This document shows positions 22,420-33,509 of a stretch of 64,000 bases of DNA, in pieces. Both the position numbers and the translations under genes were made by a program. The stretch is from Gonocerus acuteangulatus (Eukaryota > Arthropoda > Insecta > Hemiptera > Coreidae), in the NCBI GenBank assembly GCA_946811695.1, contig OX328123.1, positions 15,846,538-15,910,537 on the forward strand, in the 5' to 3' direction. The notes under the pieces are model-generated. The model was not told the DNA's origin. It made no database searches and saw only the letters and a list, made by a program, of their open reading frames with translations. Numbering within the stretch: the first letter of the stretch is position 1; each line of letters starts with the position of its first letter.

Positions 22420-23377
22420 CCCTGGATTGACACTTTCATTGACATCTACGTTAATGGCACCGTGGGGTAAATTTTACCCCAAACTTTGTAAATTTGTATA
22501 ATAAATAAATTTCAATTTCTTCTTTTGCTTTTTTTTACAACAACAATGAATATTACAGACACATCAATAAATAAATTCAAACACTAATAAATCTGCAGAA
22601 TATTTATTAAAAATTCACAAAATAGCTAGAAAATCCTAAAACTCAATATTGCTTATACACCAAATAATTATCATAAGAAAAATATTACTAAACTGAAAAT
22701 ATTTTTTTACGAACAATAAACTAGAATAATCAAAAGCCATAAAAAATCAGAATTTTATGAAAATACAATGTTCTGTCCAATTGAGACTAGTTAACATTTA
22801 ACAGATTTTAGTGATCGATGATCGGGGACATCGCCCTACTACACACAGAGCATAGCGTTTTCGACTTCCTGTCACAAAATGAACATCTCTCAAGTTTTTT
22901 AGAAGGTAAAGAAAAATTTTGAAGCTCAGGAGTTGAATTATCTTCCAAAATTACAAGCATTCGTGTCTTCAGTGGTTTTGGCATGTTCTCCAGTTGGGCA
23001 CTAACTGCCACCTGAGCTTTCACCAGTTGGTTGCCAAAATCTAAGAGAAAATCTTTTCTGGCCAGTTTTCAGGCCATTTTGTCACTTGGAAAGCCGTAAC
23101 ATAAAAGTAATCGACCCGTGAAGATCAGATGAGCGAAACAGTTATACGTTAACTACACCGTGGCGTAAAAAAAAAAAAAAAATACCCCACACACAACTCG
23201 CGGCCTTTTCTTGAAGCGATTAGCCAACAACTGGCTTTGTTTATATTAGGTCACACTAGATAATGAACTTCCGAATATTTAGGAAGCTGGAGGGAGTCTC
23301 TGTTATTTACAGAAATTAAGAAACACGCCATAGAACCAAGTGTGGGGTATTTTTCACCCCAAGGTGTCAATTCAGGT
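22420..23377 (-). mobile_element. Internally deleted piggyBac element, 958 bp
   Basis: Begins CCCTGGATTGACACT and ends TGTCAATTCAGGT, with TTAA at both borders (22,416-22,419 and 23,378-23,381). TTAA target and C-rich ends are piggyBac hallmarks. Inside each end lies a palindrome, GGGGTAAATTTTACCCC at about 22,464 and GGGGTATTTTTCACCCC at about 23,345. Only the C-terminal part of the transposase remains. Confidence 0.85.
22808..23095 (-). pseudogene. piggyBac transposase C-terminus
   Basis: The minus strand reads ARKDFLLDFGNQLVKAQVAV, then a linker, then RCSFCDRKSKTLCSVCSRAM and a stop. The CxxC...CxxC knuckle at the very end is the cysteine-rich tail that piggyBac transposases use for DNA binding. 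A stop a few codons upstream of ARKDF and loss of the DDD catalytic core leave it inactive. It sits 3' in the element, as expected. Confidence 0.75.
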
Positions 23378-24348
23378 TTAATAATTAAAATTTAAGATTA
23401 AATTTATTGAAACTTCAAATAGGCCTCACGTTTGGCCAGGGAATACAAGGAAGAAAGTAAGAGGTCAAGCAAGGAAGAAAATATTCATTATTTATCAATA
23501 TATAGCCAAAGGTTGAAACAATCAAAACTATATCGTTGTCTGTTCAAATAGATGGTTTAGTTGGAAGGAAAAGGGCGTAGCCTATATTCTCAGTGCTGAA
23601 AATTGGCGGTAAATCTTCTCTCTTTTATAACCTTATCACTAGGAGGTTTCAGACGGTTTATCCTTTGTTTTGGCTAACTATTGATAAATATTATAAACTC
23701 TCTCCTTTGTTTGACCTATCATATCCTTCCCTGGTTTTAAAAGAGACAATCAGGTGTTATACTGTTTTACATGTACAGTTTGCAAATGGCATAAGCGTCG
23801 GGAATAATGCCCTCAAAATTTCGAGCAAGCGGAATTGAACTGTTACTTCTAACTAAACAGGCTATATTTGAATAAATCGCTGAATTTTGTTGTTGTATGA
23901 CCAACCTTGAAGAAACCATCCTGTAAAAAATTGTATTTCATTGCTTATGATCAGTTACTTTAATTTAAAGATTTTCTTCTGAAGAAAAATCATTTTGATA
24001 ATGGAAATGTCGTTTGGGATGTAAATACAAACCAGTTATTCATTTCTTGTAACGAATTGTTTAAAAAACAAATCCTGCCGAATAAAGAATTTAATTTTCC
24101 AAAAAAAAATGTCCGCGAAAATCACTTTCTAGTCATGCAACCGACCATGGCACTCCAGTTACATTTTTGCGTCACCCGGGTGCTGCAAAATTTGGAGACC
24201 CTCTCCCATATAACATTATCATGTCTATAAAACAATAATATAATGCAACACTTCGGTGGCGATTTGCATCTTCTTCAGAAGGTTATGGTGTGCATTTCTA
24301 TATAAATTATGTTTTTCCAAAAAATTTGGTTTGGTGTATATTTTATTG

Positions 24349-24620
24349 TTAGATTTTCTTGTGTATGTTCGTGCTTTTTAACTGTTTGAATATTGTGTGG
24401 CTGTAATCTCCAAGGGGTTCTGTCATGTCAAATGGTATATCCAGGACACGTTCTAAATTGCACTCTGAGAGAATATGTTTGATTGCGAGGCCTGTATTGC
24501 ATTGTTGACAGGTAGGTTAGTCCTAATTACGTCATCAGGTACTCGTGAGTCACACGGCTGAGGACCGATACGTAGTTTGGCTTCTTCACGACAAATGCCA
24601 GTCTTAAACTATAGACTTAA
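24349..24620 (-). pseudogene. LINE ORF2 C-terminus (Jockey/I type)
   Basis: Minus strand: RLTHEYL (about 24,545), then after a frame change TGLAIKHILSEC and FDMTEPLGDYSHTIFKQLKS, NIHKKI and the stop at 24,349-24,351. RLTH..L, C..C and IKHIL.EC make up the region after RNase H in I/Jockey-like LINEs. A 3' UTR of about 140 bp continues to about 24,210. Frameshifted and truncated. Confidence 0.6.
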
Positions 24621-25149
24621 AAAATAAAATCAGAAAATATAAAGGAAAAATATGTCTTCGCCATCAGTCATTTAAATAACGTATGCATGTGTAATCCTGA
24701 CCTAAGGAGGAAATGATTAAAAGACAGCAATGTAAATAATTAAAATCAAGCATACTATAGAACGTGTAATTACAAATAATAAAGAAGAAATCCCACCAAA
24801 AAATTACTGCCCACAAAATATACTGTCTAATTGTAAATAACTAGGTGTTATGTCTCCACTATACTAACTAATTACAAGTAAACCCCAGCTGCCTTAGATC
24901 CATACATCAAGCTAGTACTCACACAAGGCCAAGATCCGGAGGTACATAGTCACTAGGGTGGGAGAGTCCGCACTCAAAATCAGTCCGTCTTCCAAGATTT
25001 TTGCTGGGTCAGCGGTCTCCTGCTCTCGCTGCCTAGACATCACAGCATTCCTCGTAACTAATTTCTATCCGCTACACATGTGTGTAAGCATAGTTAATAA
25101 AGAAAATATCTGGGAAATTTAATTTAGCGATCTCTTCTCGAAAAAAAAA

Positions 25150-25640
25150 ATGTTATTCTTCTCAACCCTGTATAAAGTTACACTAAATATTCACACCTTT
25201 CTAAAATTGCTTTCGTGCTTTAAACTGGCTTTAAATGGTTCATTTACATACAAAAACATGGAGTTGTTAACATTGACCCTGATGATATTTTTAATTCTGA
25301 TGAAAGGAGAAAGCTTATTAAAACACGGGAAAATGAATTAATAAACACAAAAAACAGGTGATTACCAGAAAAAACACTTCATTTGCTGCTATCGATTTCT
25401 TGAAAAATATGAGGGGACACGCACCTCACGCAAACCCTTGGAGTTCTCCATTTTGTCAGCCCGAAATAATCTTTAAATATTCCAGGAGAAAGAATTCTGG
25501 TGACGATTATGAATATGCATTTATTCATTGCATAATTCATATGCTTACATCCAAGCCTTCAATATTTAATGATACAAAAACAGTAATTCAATTCACTAAA
25601 TCCATTGATAGAACATACTTTCTGGACGTTCAATGACGCA
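25150..25640 (+). other. Unrecognised coding-like stretch
   Basis: Two open frames adjoin here. One reads NIDPDDIFNSDERRKLIKTR and then a stop (about 25,270-25,350). The other, 25,358-25,636, reads WSSPFCQPEIIFKYSRRKN and onward. Composition looks more protein-like than the surrounding AT-rich DNA, but I recognise no domain. It may be a decayed retroelement. Confidence 0.2.
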
Positions 25641-25769
25641 CTTCTGTTTTAGCACTTTCCTCCGAAGGAAAGTAGCTATTGAGGTTGGACTCATGACGGA
25701 ATTTTTGAAAAATTTCTTCAAATCATTATCGATCCTACCTAGTAGACACCGAAAATAACCCCCGTTAAA

Positions 25770-25835
<66 letters not shown>

Positions 25836-25905
25836 CTGTTAACACGATAGCGGCCAGAGTTTTTGTTTTTTCGTCACGAAACGTGGTATAAAGCATTCAA
25901 TTAGC
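25640..25905 (+). repeat. Dispersed repeat with central (TA)n; inverted twin at 47.1-47.4 kb
   Basis: CTTTCCTCCGAAGGAAAG hairpin, CATGACGGAATTTTTG, CGATCCTACCTAGTAG, (TA)n at about 25,774-25,828, then GTTAACACGATAGCGGCCAG. The same blocks occur in reverse order and orientation at 47,140-47,432, again around a (TA)n. A third, partial copy lies at 47,596-47,711. Confidence 0.8.
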
Positions 25906-26280
25906 AAACGATTGAACGAGTTCCTTAACCACCAAAATCGGTCCACCGGAAGGGGGGGTTTACCCAGAACCCAAAACACTAATTTGACCATGTCAGCCGT
26001 AATATTTGTTATATTTCAACGAAACATGGCATTCGTAGTGGTAATATAGAGAGAAAAGTGAGATATAAAAATGAACTAAATCGGTTCATTAGGAGGGGGG
26101 GGGGGGTTTACTCCGGACCCACAATACCAATTCGCCACTACCAGCTGTGATTTTTGGTATATTTCGACGAAACTCGGTATTCATAGTGGTAATCTACAGG
26201 TAAATATGTGTTGTAAAAGTAAACTAAATCGGTTCATTAGGAGGGGGGGGGGTTTACTCCGGACGTTTAGAATAACGTCA
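25905..26280 (+). repeat. G-tract tandem repeat, about 145-bp units
   Basis: Three units with G runs at about 25,951, 26,095 and 26,245, each followed by TTTACTCCGGA-like text and preceded by AAATCGGT. Third locus of the family seen at 1-420. Confidence 0.8.
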
Positions 26281-26686
26281 TAGTATTTTGTTACAATATT
26301 GTAACAGGTGTTGCTAGGCTACATAAAGTTTATACATGAAAGAGGTTATAGATTATAAGACACGTTGAAGTTGTGTTTGTTGTGCTGTGTTGAAGTTGTC
26401 AAATAATGAATTTGATTAACCCATTAAGTAGCCAATTTTTATTTTTTGGAATTTCTTAATAAAATTTTAACAGAGTGTTTATGTACTTTAGAATAGCATC
26501 TTCACAAAATTTAAATCAATCCCAACAATTACTTTCTGAAATATTAGCTGTCCTATATATATAGGACGCTGCTACATTTGGATAAGTTATGGTACCATTA
26601 CTGAAATATAATACATAACAAATATGTTACTTATTTTAACATATTTTTACATAAAATAGAATGGCTGAACATAATAATACATATAT

Positions 26687-27413
26687 TCAAATAAAATACA
26701 TATGCTCTAGGGTTGTAAACATTTTTTTATGATTAAAATTTTGGAAAATATTTTGTGTTACATTGCATTTTGTGCAAAATGTCAAAGGTTTTCCTTTACA
26801 ATTTGGAACTTGACATCTCTGTTGCTTTTCTCTCTTCCGAATGAGTTGGTCCTTTCCGTCTAGCCTCACACTCTCCAACAGGTTGGCTCTGGAACTTCTT
26901 GAAGCTGGTGGTCTTAACACACTCTCACCTGCATTTGCTCCGAGCATCAAATGTGTCACCGGAATCATCCTGCGAATGTCCATTAGCCTTTTATTTTCTT
27001 TTGTTCTTGTCTCCTATTTCACTAAAATTATAGATAACATCATATTTCTTCCGAGACCATTTTCCTTCCAATGTTTTGTTTTGGGGAAATCTTTTAATTT
27101 TTTTATTGAATACCTTATTTTTTTTAGTGGCACGATAATTTATAGGTTTCTATTCCTCTGAGCTTGATGAGCTGGGACTTATATGATCTATGTTACCTTG
27201 TGGTTGGTCATCCGGAAGATTTAGTTCAATATTGCCAGGAATATCATGGACAAATGGTGGTCCCAGTTCTTCATCGTCTATTTCCTGTTGGTCAGTGCCT
27301 TCCAAGACATCTGGTGGTAATGCTAATATATCAGCTTCTATTTCTGCCGAGAATAAATAGGCCACAGTACCCTCAATTGTATTGAAAACTGAAGGAATAG
27401 ATGTATTCTGCAC
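26687..27413 (-). pseudogene. piggyBac transposase, N- and C-terminal remnants
   Basis: On the minus strand the frame from 27,413 reads FSAEIEADILALPPDV and an acidic stretch with EIDDEELG. This is the usual N-terminal leader of piggyBac-like transposases (E.D.Y..PP.....DE.S). After a stop at 27,150 a basic block with KWSRKKYD follows. The C-terminus, LLESVRLDGKDQLIRKREKQ then CQVPNCKGKPLTFCTKCNV, carries the cysteine-rich tail. The several hundred residues with the catalytic aspartates are absent, so the element can only be moved in trans. Confidence 0.75.
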
Positions 27414-27630
27414 ATAGGAAAAATATACTCAGAGTAGCAGCGTCCTATTTATAGGACAGTCGATTCAATTGCAAATAAAAACTTAGATGAAAATATATTT
27501 TCAATAAACTATACCTTAGAATAATATTTTCATCAGTTCTAATTCAGAAAATGAAAGAAAAAGTTACTTACCAATTTTTTAGTAGAAATAAGAGACAAAG
27601 AAAATAAGGAGTTAGGGAGCAGTTGTAAAA

Positions 27631-27945
27631 CACTACTTTATTATCCCACAGCTCAGAGGATACTGAAAGAGTGAGGGTTTAAACACTACTTATTATCCCA
27701 CAGCTCAGAGGATACTGAAAGAGTGAGGGTTTAAACACTACTTATTATCCCACAATTTGGAGGATACTGAAAGAGTGAGGGTTTAAACACTACTTATTAT
27801 CCCACAGCTTGGAGGATACTGAAAGAGTGAGGGTTTAAACACTACTTATTATCCCACAGCTCGGAGGATACTGAAAGAGTGAGGGTTTAAACACTACTTA
27901 TTATCCCACAGCTTGGAGGATACTGAAAGAGTGAGGGTCTGAACA
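27631..27945. repeat. 52-bp tandem repeat, 6 copies
   Basis: Starts at 27,631, 27,684, 27,736, 27,788, 27,840 and 27,892. Each unit holds CACTACTTATTATCCCACAG and GGATACTGAAAGAGTGAGGG. Units differ mainly at one tetranucleotide (CTCA, TTTG, CTTG, CTCG). It lies in the transposase 5' region of the piggyBac element. Confidence 0.95.
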
Positions 27946-28099
27946 CTTGGAACAGTTAGACTGACATGTCCTGATATGATTTGAGGATAGAGGAAAATTT
28001 CCCTGCACCTCCTAATCCTCAGGTCATGAACAGTGACTTCCCTATAAATAGGACGCTCCCACCTAATGGGATAAACTGAGTCGTGTGTTGAAATCGGAA

Positions 28100-29230
28100 G
28101 AAGTAGCGTATAGAGCATTACAAAAGTATGGAGTTCTGCCTAAAACGCGGAAGCGTAGAATTTTTTTTTTTTTTTTTTTACTTTTGTTGAATAAATAATT
28201 TATTTAAACTAATTATTATTTTAAACATCTGTTCTTCATATCCATTAACTTAATGATACGATAAATAACTGTTTTAGAAATAAAAGAAACTGGCGTGGGT
28301 AAAGTAAAAAATACCCAAATTATTACTATACATCTAAAAAATATGGATAAATTTGTATCGGTTTGTATTCCTTATAAGAACTCGGCTTGATGGATATCTA
28401 CATAATCAGCTTACAAGTACATATTCAGCTTAGAAATTAAATTGACCAAATACATTCTAGTGAGATTAGATAAATAAACTGAGCTTACTATCACTGAATA
28501 ATCCAAAGAGTACTTCCATTTCTCCCGTTCCAAGAGAGCTTTACTCTCATGTCCTCCTTTCTTAATTGAATGCAAAATGTGTACCTATTACTTAGCTAAA
28601 CACAAGGATAGTATTTGAAAATTACATGAAAATATAATAAATACATCAAAGAAGTCGTTTATTATTATTTTAATAATAGTTAAAGTTCATTATTATATTT
28701 TTTTTTATTTATTTACAGAGCTCCGCTACAGCATGCTCGTACACTTTGTCTAAGTTGAATATGATTAGAAAAGAAAAAAAAAAGTTTCAATAAAGCATTC
28801 AAAATATAATATAAACACTAAGATACAAAATAAATTTAATGTGAAAATAAACAATATAAAATAGTTGAACAACAAAACAAAAACCAAAAAGAAATAGATA
28901 AAGAAAATCGTTTGAATTCGATCAAGTATTGAAGAAGCATTACGAAAAGAGGTCCAACTTGCAGGAACTGCGTCATCTTAGCACGATTCCGTACATATCT
29001 CTAGTGTCATTAGTAGGGAACGTATGTAAATGTATTTAAATATTTTTTTCTGATTCGTAAATTGAAAGAGTTGATGTAATTCTCTACGTTTTAAATGCTC
29101 CATATTTTTACATATTCTGCCATAAATACGTATTTTTGCTACATATTTTTATTTTTTTTTTTTATTTTGTAATTGTGCTCACAAATAATTTAAATATTTT
29201 GAAGAAATAAAGGAGATACAGAGAAAGAAA
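28100..29230. other. AT-rich region without gene
   Basis: AT-rich DNA with a T run at 28,160-28,178. A short block at 28,952-29,003 (GCAGGAACTGCGTCATCTTA) belongs to a dispersed family also seen at 1,860, 2,345, 11,560, 13,075 and 33,180. Nothing else recognised. Confidence 0.5.
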
Positions 29231-29392
29231 ATAATACTTTACCCATTGAGTCTAGGTCACTGCGTTTTTCTAATTGCAAGAAGCAAAGGTGGCTTTATCT
29301 TTACTATATCAAAACTACAGACAAAAGGCATAGTGTTAACGTATATCATTGGAATAATAAAGGGAGTAATAAAGAAAACCGAGGTTTAAGAA

Positions 29393-29645
29393 AGAGATAC
29401 TGGGAATAAATTAAAAGAAAGTTAAAAGACTGTTTTGGAAAACCTGGATGGAAAAATATCCAGATTATTGGGTACATCCAAAGTGGCAAAACAGCAAGTA
29501 GATGTTTAACATTTGAGTTGAATCCCATGGAGATTGCAGACTTCAAATACACACCAGTCACTTCAGTAGATTTTGAATGGTCATTCAGTCGCTTCAAAAA
29601 CGTACGGATATCATTTCACCTTCGACAAATTGAAAATGCATGTTG
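29393..29645 (+). pseudogene. hAT-like transposase C-terminal fragment
   Basis: The + strand reads KDCFGKPGWKNIQII, then LNPMEIADFKYTPVTSVDFE and WSFSRFKNVRISF. The FKY.P(V/I)TSVD.ERSFS(R/K) block is the conserved C-terminal dimerisation segment of a hAT-derived protein family; here E-R-S is E-W-S. An upstream stop (29,410) and abrupt loss at about 29,645, next to the inverted Penelope-type repeats, make it a relic. Confidence 0.6.
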
Positions 29646-29654
29646 TTGCAAAAG

Positions 29655-30125
29655 AATTTTCCAAACAAACTTCTTTGCCGACGTTTCGCTAGTCATACTG
29701 CCAGCTTCCTCAGGGCTCAGTCTGAGAATGAGGATGTTCTAGTTGTTTAGTATAAATACTCGTCTTTGTATTCATCCGCGGGCGTAATCTGTCCTTCCAT
29801 GTATCTGATTGGTTGGTCCCTGTCTTGCTTGAGCCTGGTTGGTGGGTTCCATCTGGACCGTTGACTGGTTGAATTTCGTTTCTTCTTTTTTCCTTCGGCT
29901 TAATCACCGGATGCCATAATTTGCTGAGCCTATACCCATCTTCTTTGTTAAAATTTTCCGGGCAGCGTAACCAATCAGGTACATGGAAGGACAGATTACG
30001 CCCGCGGATGAATACAAAGACGAGTATCTATACTGAACAACTAGAAGAACATCCTCATTCTCAGGTTAAGCCCTGAGGAAGCTGGCAGTATGACTAGCGA
30101 AACGTCGGCAAAGAAGTTTGTGACA
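29655..30125. mobile_element. Inverted pair of Penelope-type repeats with hammerhead-like motifs
   Basis: 29,660-29,835 and 29,970-30,120 are inverted copies around a spacer of about 130 bp. On the + strand 30,073-30,109 reads CTGAGGA, stem AGCTGG...CTAGC, GAAACGTC, GGC; the left copy carries the same on the minus strand. CTGAGGA differs from the hammerhead core CTGATGA by one base, so cleavage is doubtful. Confidence 0.65.
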
Positions 30126-30498
30126 CGGTCAATACCAGAAGACAATAATATTTGTAATGACTCGGACCGTGGAAGCCTAAGAGTTAAATTTCCAAAATGA
30201 GTTCCTAATTTTTATTTATGCTTTATTTTTCAATACGTTGTAGAGTTTTTGTCATTTTGTTCTATATATTTTCAACTTTTGTTCTTTCCATTTACAATAA
30301 CAGTGTTCTTCTTAGTATTTGTGCAAAAATGGTTTCGTTCGTTTTCCCACGTTATAAAACAAGTATCTGCAACAAGAACTTGAACTCGAAAACCGATTTT
30401 TTCACGCGACTCTCGCTCCAAAGACCACATTCTTGTGGACAGACTCTGATGGTTAGCCTATTAAATTAGACGGAAGATTTTTGTACCGTACTTGTATA

Positions 30499-31565
30499 GG
30501 GTAAACACACCAATAGCTGACATGCTTAAGGAAATTTCAGTCCATTTTTAGCTTTAAATATTCTAATGGTGATGTCGGTGTATTTTTTTCACTTTTATCT
30601 TGTCCAAAATCTATTCCTCTTGCTTACTACACCTTCAAATTTGAAAAACCTTCGCTCAATGATAAGATAAATGCCAATTTTGAGAAAAGTTACTTTGCTC
30701 CAGTTGCTGTCAGGCAATTCTCCAATAGCTGACAGGGAATGCTCCAGTAGTTGACAGGGACAACAAAAAATAGCTTAAACTTTAGTATTACTTTATTTCA
30801 AAACAGGAATCATAAATGTATCATGTATTACAATAGTAGGAACTTGAGTTATCTATTTTTGGCTTTGCACCTTAATTCAAGACACGTAACTCATAACCAG
30901 TTACGTACACTATAGCAGACAAAACAGGATTTTTATGGGACAACCAGCTGTTCTTGGTGAGATACTCGCTACATCGAGCCATCGTGCTGCCCAAATTCTT
31001 CGTCATATCTGATAGGTCGTTGGGAAGTCTTAAATTTGTAACGTCGGTTGGGGCTTGCTTGTTCTTCTCTTCTTCTGAATGCTGGGATCCCTTCAAGAGC
31101 TGCATTGAGTGTCTGAGGCTCATCCAATTTTTTTTCTTCTTGCGACAGGGTCTGTCAGCTATTGGTGATATGCCCAATATTAGGGTCCAATACCTGACAC
31201 CCATATAATTTCCTAATTCACAGTAAAATAAGGTTCAAAGGCAGATAAAACATAATCTATAAACACTCAATAGAAGAAAAAACACGCTAATTTGAGAATA
31301 TAACAGAATAAGTAAAGAGGAAAACATGAACTGTAACTTGGTGTCTTAGCTGGGTGTTCTCTTCTTGGAAGGCGCTGAACTAGTGACGGAGAACATGCAG
31401 TTGTTGTGATTACCTTATATTACAATTCCCGCCAAAATAAAGCAAGGTAGGCAACCTAACAACGAAGGAATATCTACAGAAGCCATGGCTTTGTGAGAGG
31501 GGGGTCTGAAAGGCTTTGAACCTTTATTATTTATATTTTTCGAAGATGTCAGCTACTGGTGCGTT

Positions 31566-31570
<5 letters not shown>
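30499..31570. mobile_element. GGGTAAACACACC-TIR element, 1.07 kb
   Basis: Left end GGGTAAACACACCAATAGCT and right end AGCTACTGGTGCGTTTACCC, each bordered by TA. A TA target suggests the Tc1/mariner/pogo group, though TATA cannot be excluded because a (TA)n follows. The motif CCA(A/G)TAG(C/T)TGACA occurs five times in and near the ends (about 30,509, 30,722, 30,743, 31,147, 31,549). The minus-strand ORF 30,872-31,204 is not recognised. Confidence 0.75.

Positions 31571-31631
<61 letters not shown>
31571..31631. repeat. (TA)n microsatellite
   Basis: About 30 TA repeats starting at the right border of the 30,499-31,570 element. Confidence 0.95.
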
Positions 31632-31633
<2 letters not shown>

Positions 31634-31999
31634 ACGCCATAGATACATTTTTTAGATATTTTACATCATAGATATTTCATGTCTTTTCGAGAAAATGAAA
31701 CCGCTTCCAAACTTCCAACGATTTTTTTTAGTAACACTATTTTCGTACATATGTAATTTGACTGGACTATAGTTTCGTTTGTTCTATATATTTTGACGTA
31801 TATATCCAAAAGGCTGATGAATATATGCGAATCTGATGAATGTGGGCTGCGTAGACCGTAAGTTAGCGAAGGAAGCAACCTCAAAGCTCTTGCAACCCTA
31901 TGCGTAGGCTTCGGTTCATCAAAGCTCGCGCTTCAACTTGAGTAATACGAACACTCTCATTAAAAGAGAACCACCCGGTTATTTTAATCGCTTTAATGA

Positions 32000-32440
32000 C
32001 CTGGAACTTTTGCTTCATAAGTTTGGTCAAAAATATCTATGTGTTCATTATTTTCGGTCGCTGAATTTGAATCCGAGGTCTGTTTCAGCATATTTTTGAC
32101 AAATATGTTTATTTTCCAGAAATGAATCTGCAGCCAAAATTCTTTTTTAACAAAATAGACATATCTTTCCTTGAAATGAATTAGATTTTGTGCCAATGGG
32201 ATGAAACACCGCTTGGATTCGAATTCAGCGACCCTCAAAACCATGGAGGCTCTAGTTATTTCTTTTTTAAGGATTTTATAAGAAATTTGACCTTCAAATG
32301 CTCTTATACCTGACGTGCTGGGGTGAAACGAACTCCGGATTCGGATTCAGCATATCGTAATACATCAGAATGTACTCGTATGTATGGTGTCTTTGGAAAA
32401 TACCACTGTTTTTGTGTGTGCGTTTGCTTTCGACACCATA
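32000..32440. mobile_element. CAGGCACA-TIR element copy, decayed
   Basis: GAATTCAGCGACCCT, AAACCATGGAGGCTCTAG, ACCTGACGTGCTGGGGTGAA and ATTCGGATTCAGCAT occur in the same order as in the right half of 58,214-58,731. The terminal AAGTGGT/GTGTGC text is degraded. Confidence 0.6.
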
Positions 32441-32449
32441 TACAATTCC

Positions 32450-32720
32450 CTGCACACCACAACCCAGAAGCAAACGTTGCGTCTGGGTTGTTGGTTCTGT
32501 AACGTAGCTAAACGGATGAAACCATTTTCAAGAGACATCTGTAACTTTTTTTGAGAAAATTGGATAAAACAAGTTTTTCTAAATAATTTTAGTTTGGGTA
32601 TTTAGAAACCATTGATTCAGTTGAAATTGTTCTGGATGTTTTATATTCATCTAAACGAAGACTTTTAAATTTTGGTTACATTTGGAGTTAAGGAAATATT
32701 CGAAAAAATATTTTATTCAT
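32450..32720. repeat. Dispersed repeat shared with 46.9-47.1 kb and 33.8 kb
   Basis: GAAACCATTTT, GGGTATT.AGAAAC.ATT and GATTCAGTTGAAA.TTGTTC are shared with 46,945-47,120. CGTTGCGTCTGGGTTGTTGG is also present at 33,811-33,830. Class unknown. Confidence 0.55.
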
Positions 32721-33509
32721 GGAAAAGAAAGGTTGTCGGAAATGCTGTATTTTCTAATATATCATGAAAATCAGCCAAAGTGAAAGGTGACCATTCGGAA
32801 GCTTACTACATTTTCTTGAAAAGAGTTCTGATGTCAATCCGACCTGTTTCGTCCTTTTGAGCTTTTTTTTGTGTGTGTCTTTTGGCCTTAGTTTTTAATT
32901 GTATGGAACAGTAAAATGAGTATTTCAGCTAAATAATTTAGGATAATGAGAAACGTATTTGTAACAAAGTTTTCCTTTAACGAAGCACAGGATATACTAT
33001 AGCTCCTGTTGTGTCTTCTCTTTGAGATATCAGTTTACATTTTTCTTCAAAAATCAAAACTGTTTTTACTTTAACCTTTCCAATGGACTCTAGGGATAAG
33101 AATGAATGAATAAAAAATACTTTGTTCTTTGACCTCGTCCCATAAAAATAAGAAATAGAGGGGGAACGCGATAAGATGACGCAGCTCCTGCGAGTCCGAT
33201 CTTTTTCTCAATATTTTAAAAATTATAATTAGAAACGTTATTACTTGACAAAAGAATTTTTAGATAATTTTCGCTAGAACGGTCATTTATATATATGTAA
33301 ATACCCCAAAAATCTAACGTTAAAATAAAATAGGCCGTCATTTAAAGGAACCTTGCCAAGTTGGAAATGCACAAATAAGTGAGAGAGTATTATTAGGTTC
33401 TTGACAAGATATTAAGAACCTAAAACTTGGCCCGATACTATGATATCATAACATTCATAGGCAATCTGTTTGTGAGAGGGCCCTGGAACTTGGCATTTTT
33501 TTTTCAACG

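Larger units (their letters stand above)
26420..28070 (-). mobile_element. Internally deleted piggyBac element, 1.65 kb
   Basis: Left end TTAA-CCCATTAAGTAGCC (TTAA 26,416-26,419). The right end is the complement of CCCATTAGGTGGGAGC, followed by ATAA (28,071-28,074), a decayed TTAA. GTCCTAT...ATAGGAC palindromes lie near both ends and in the middle (about 26,551, 27,445, 28,040). The transposase N- and C-termini remain; the core is gone. Confidence 0.85.

Noticed and set aside
23593..23838. An 81-residue protein
   Set aside because: Hydrophobic AT-rich frame with no recognised motif or splice signals.
26841..27161. A 106-residue + strand protein
   Set aside because: Antisense to the piggyBac transposase remnant.
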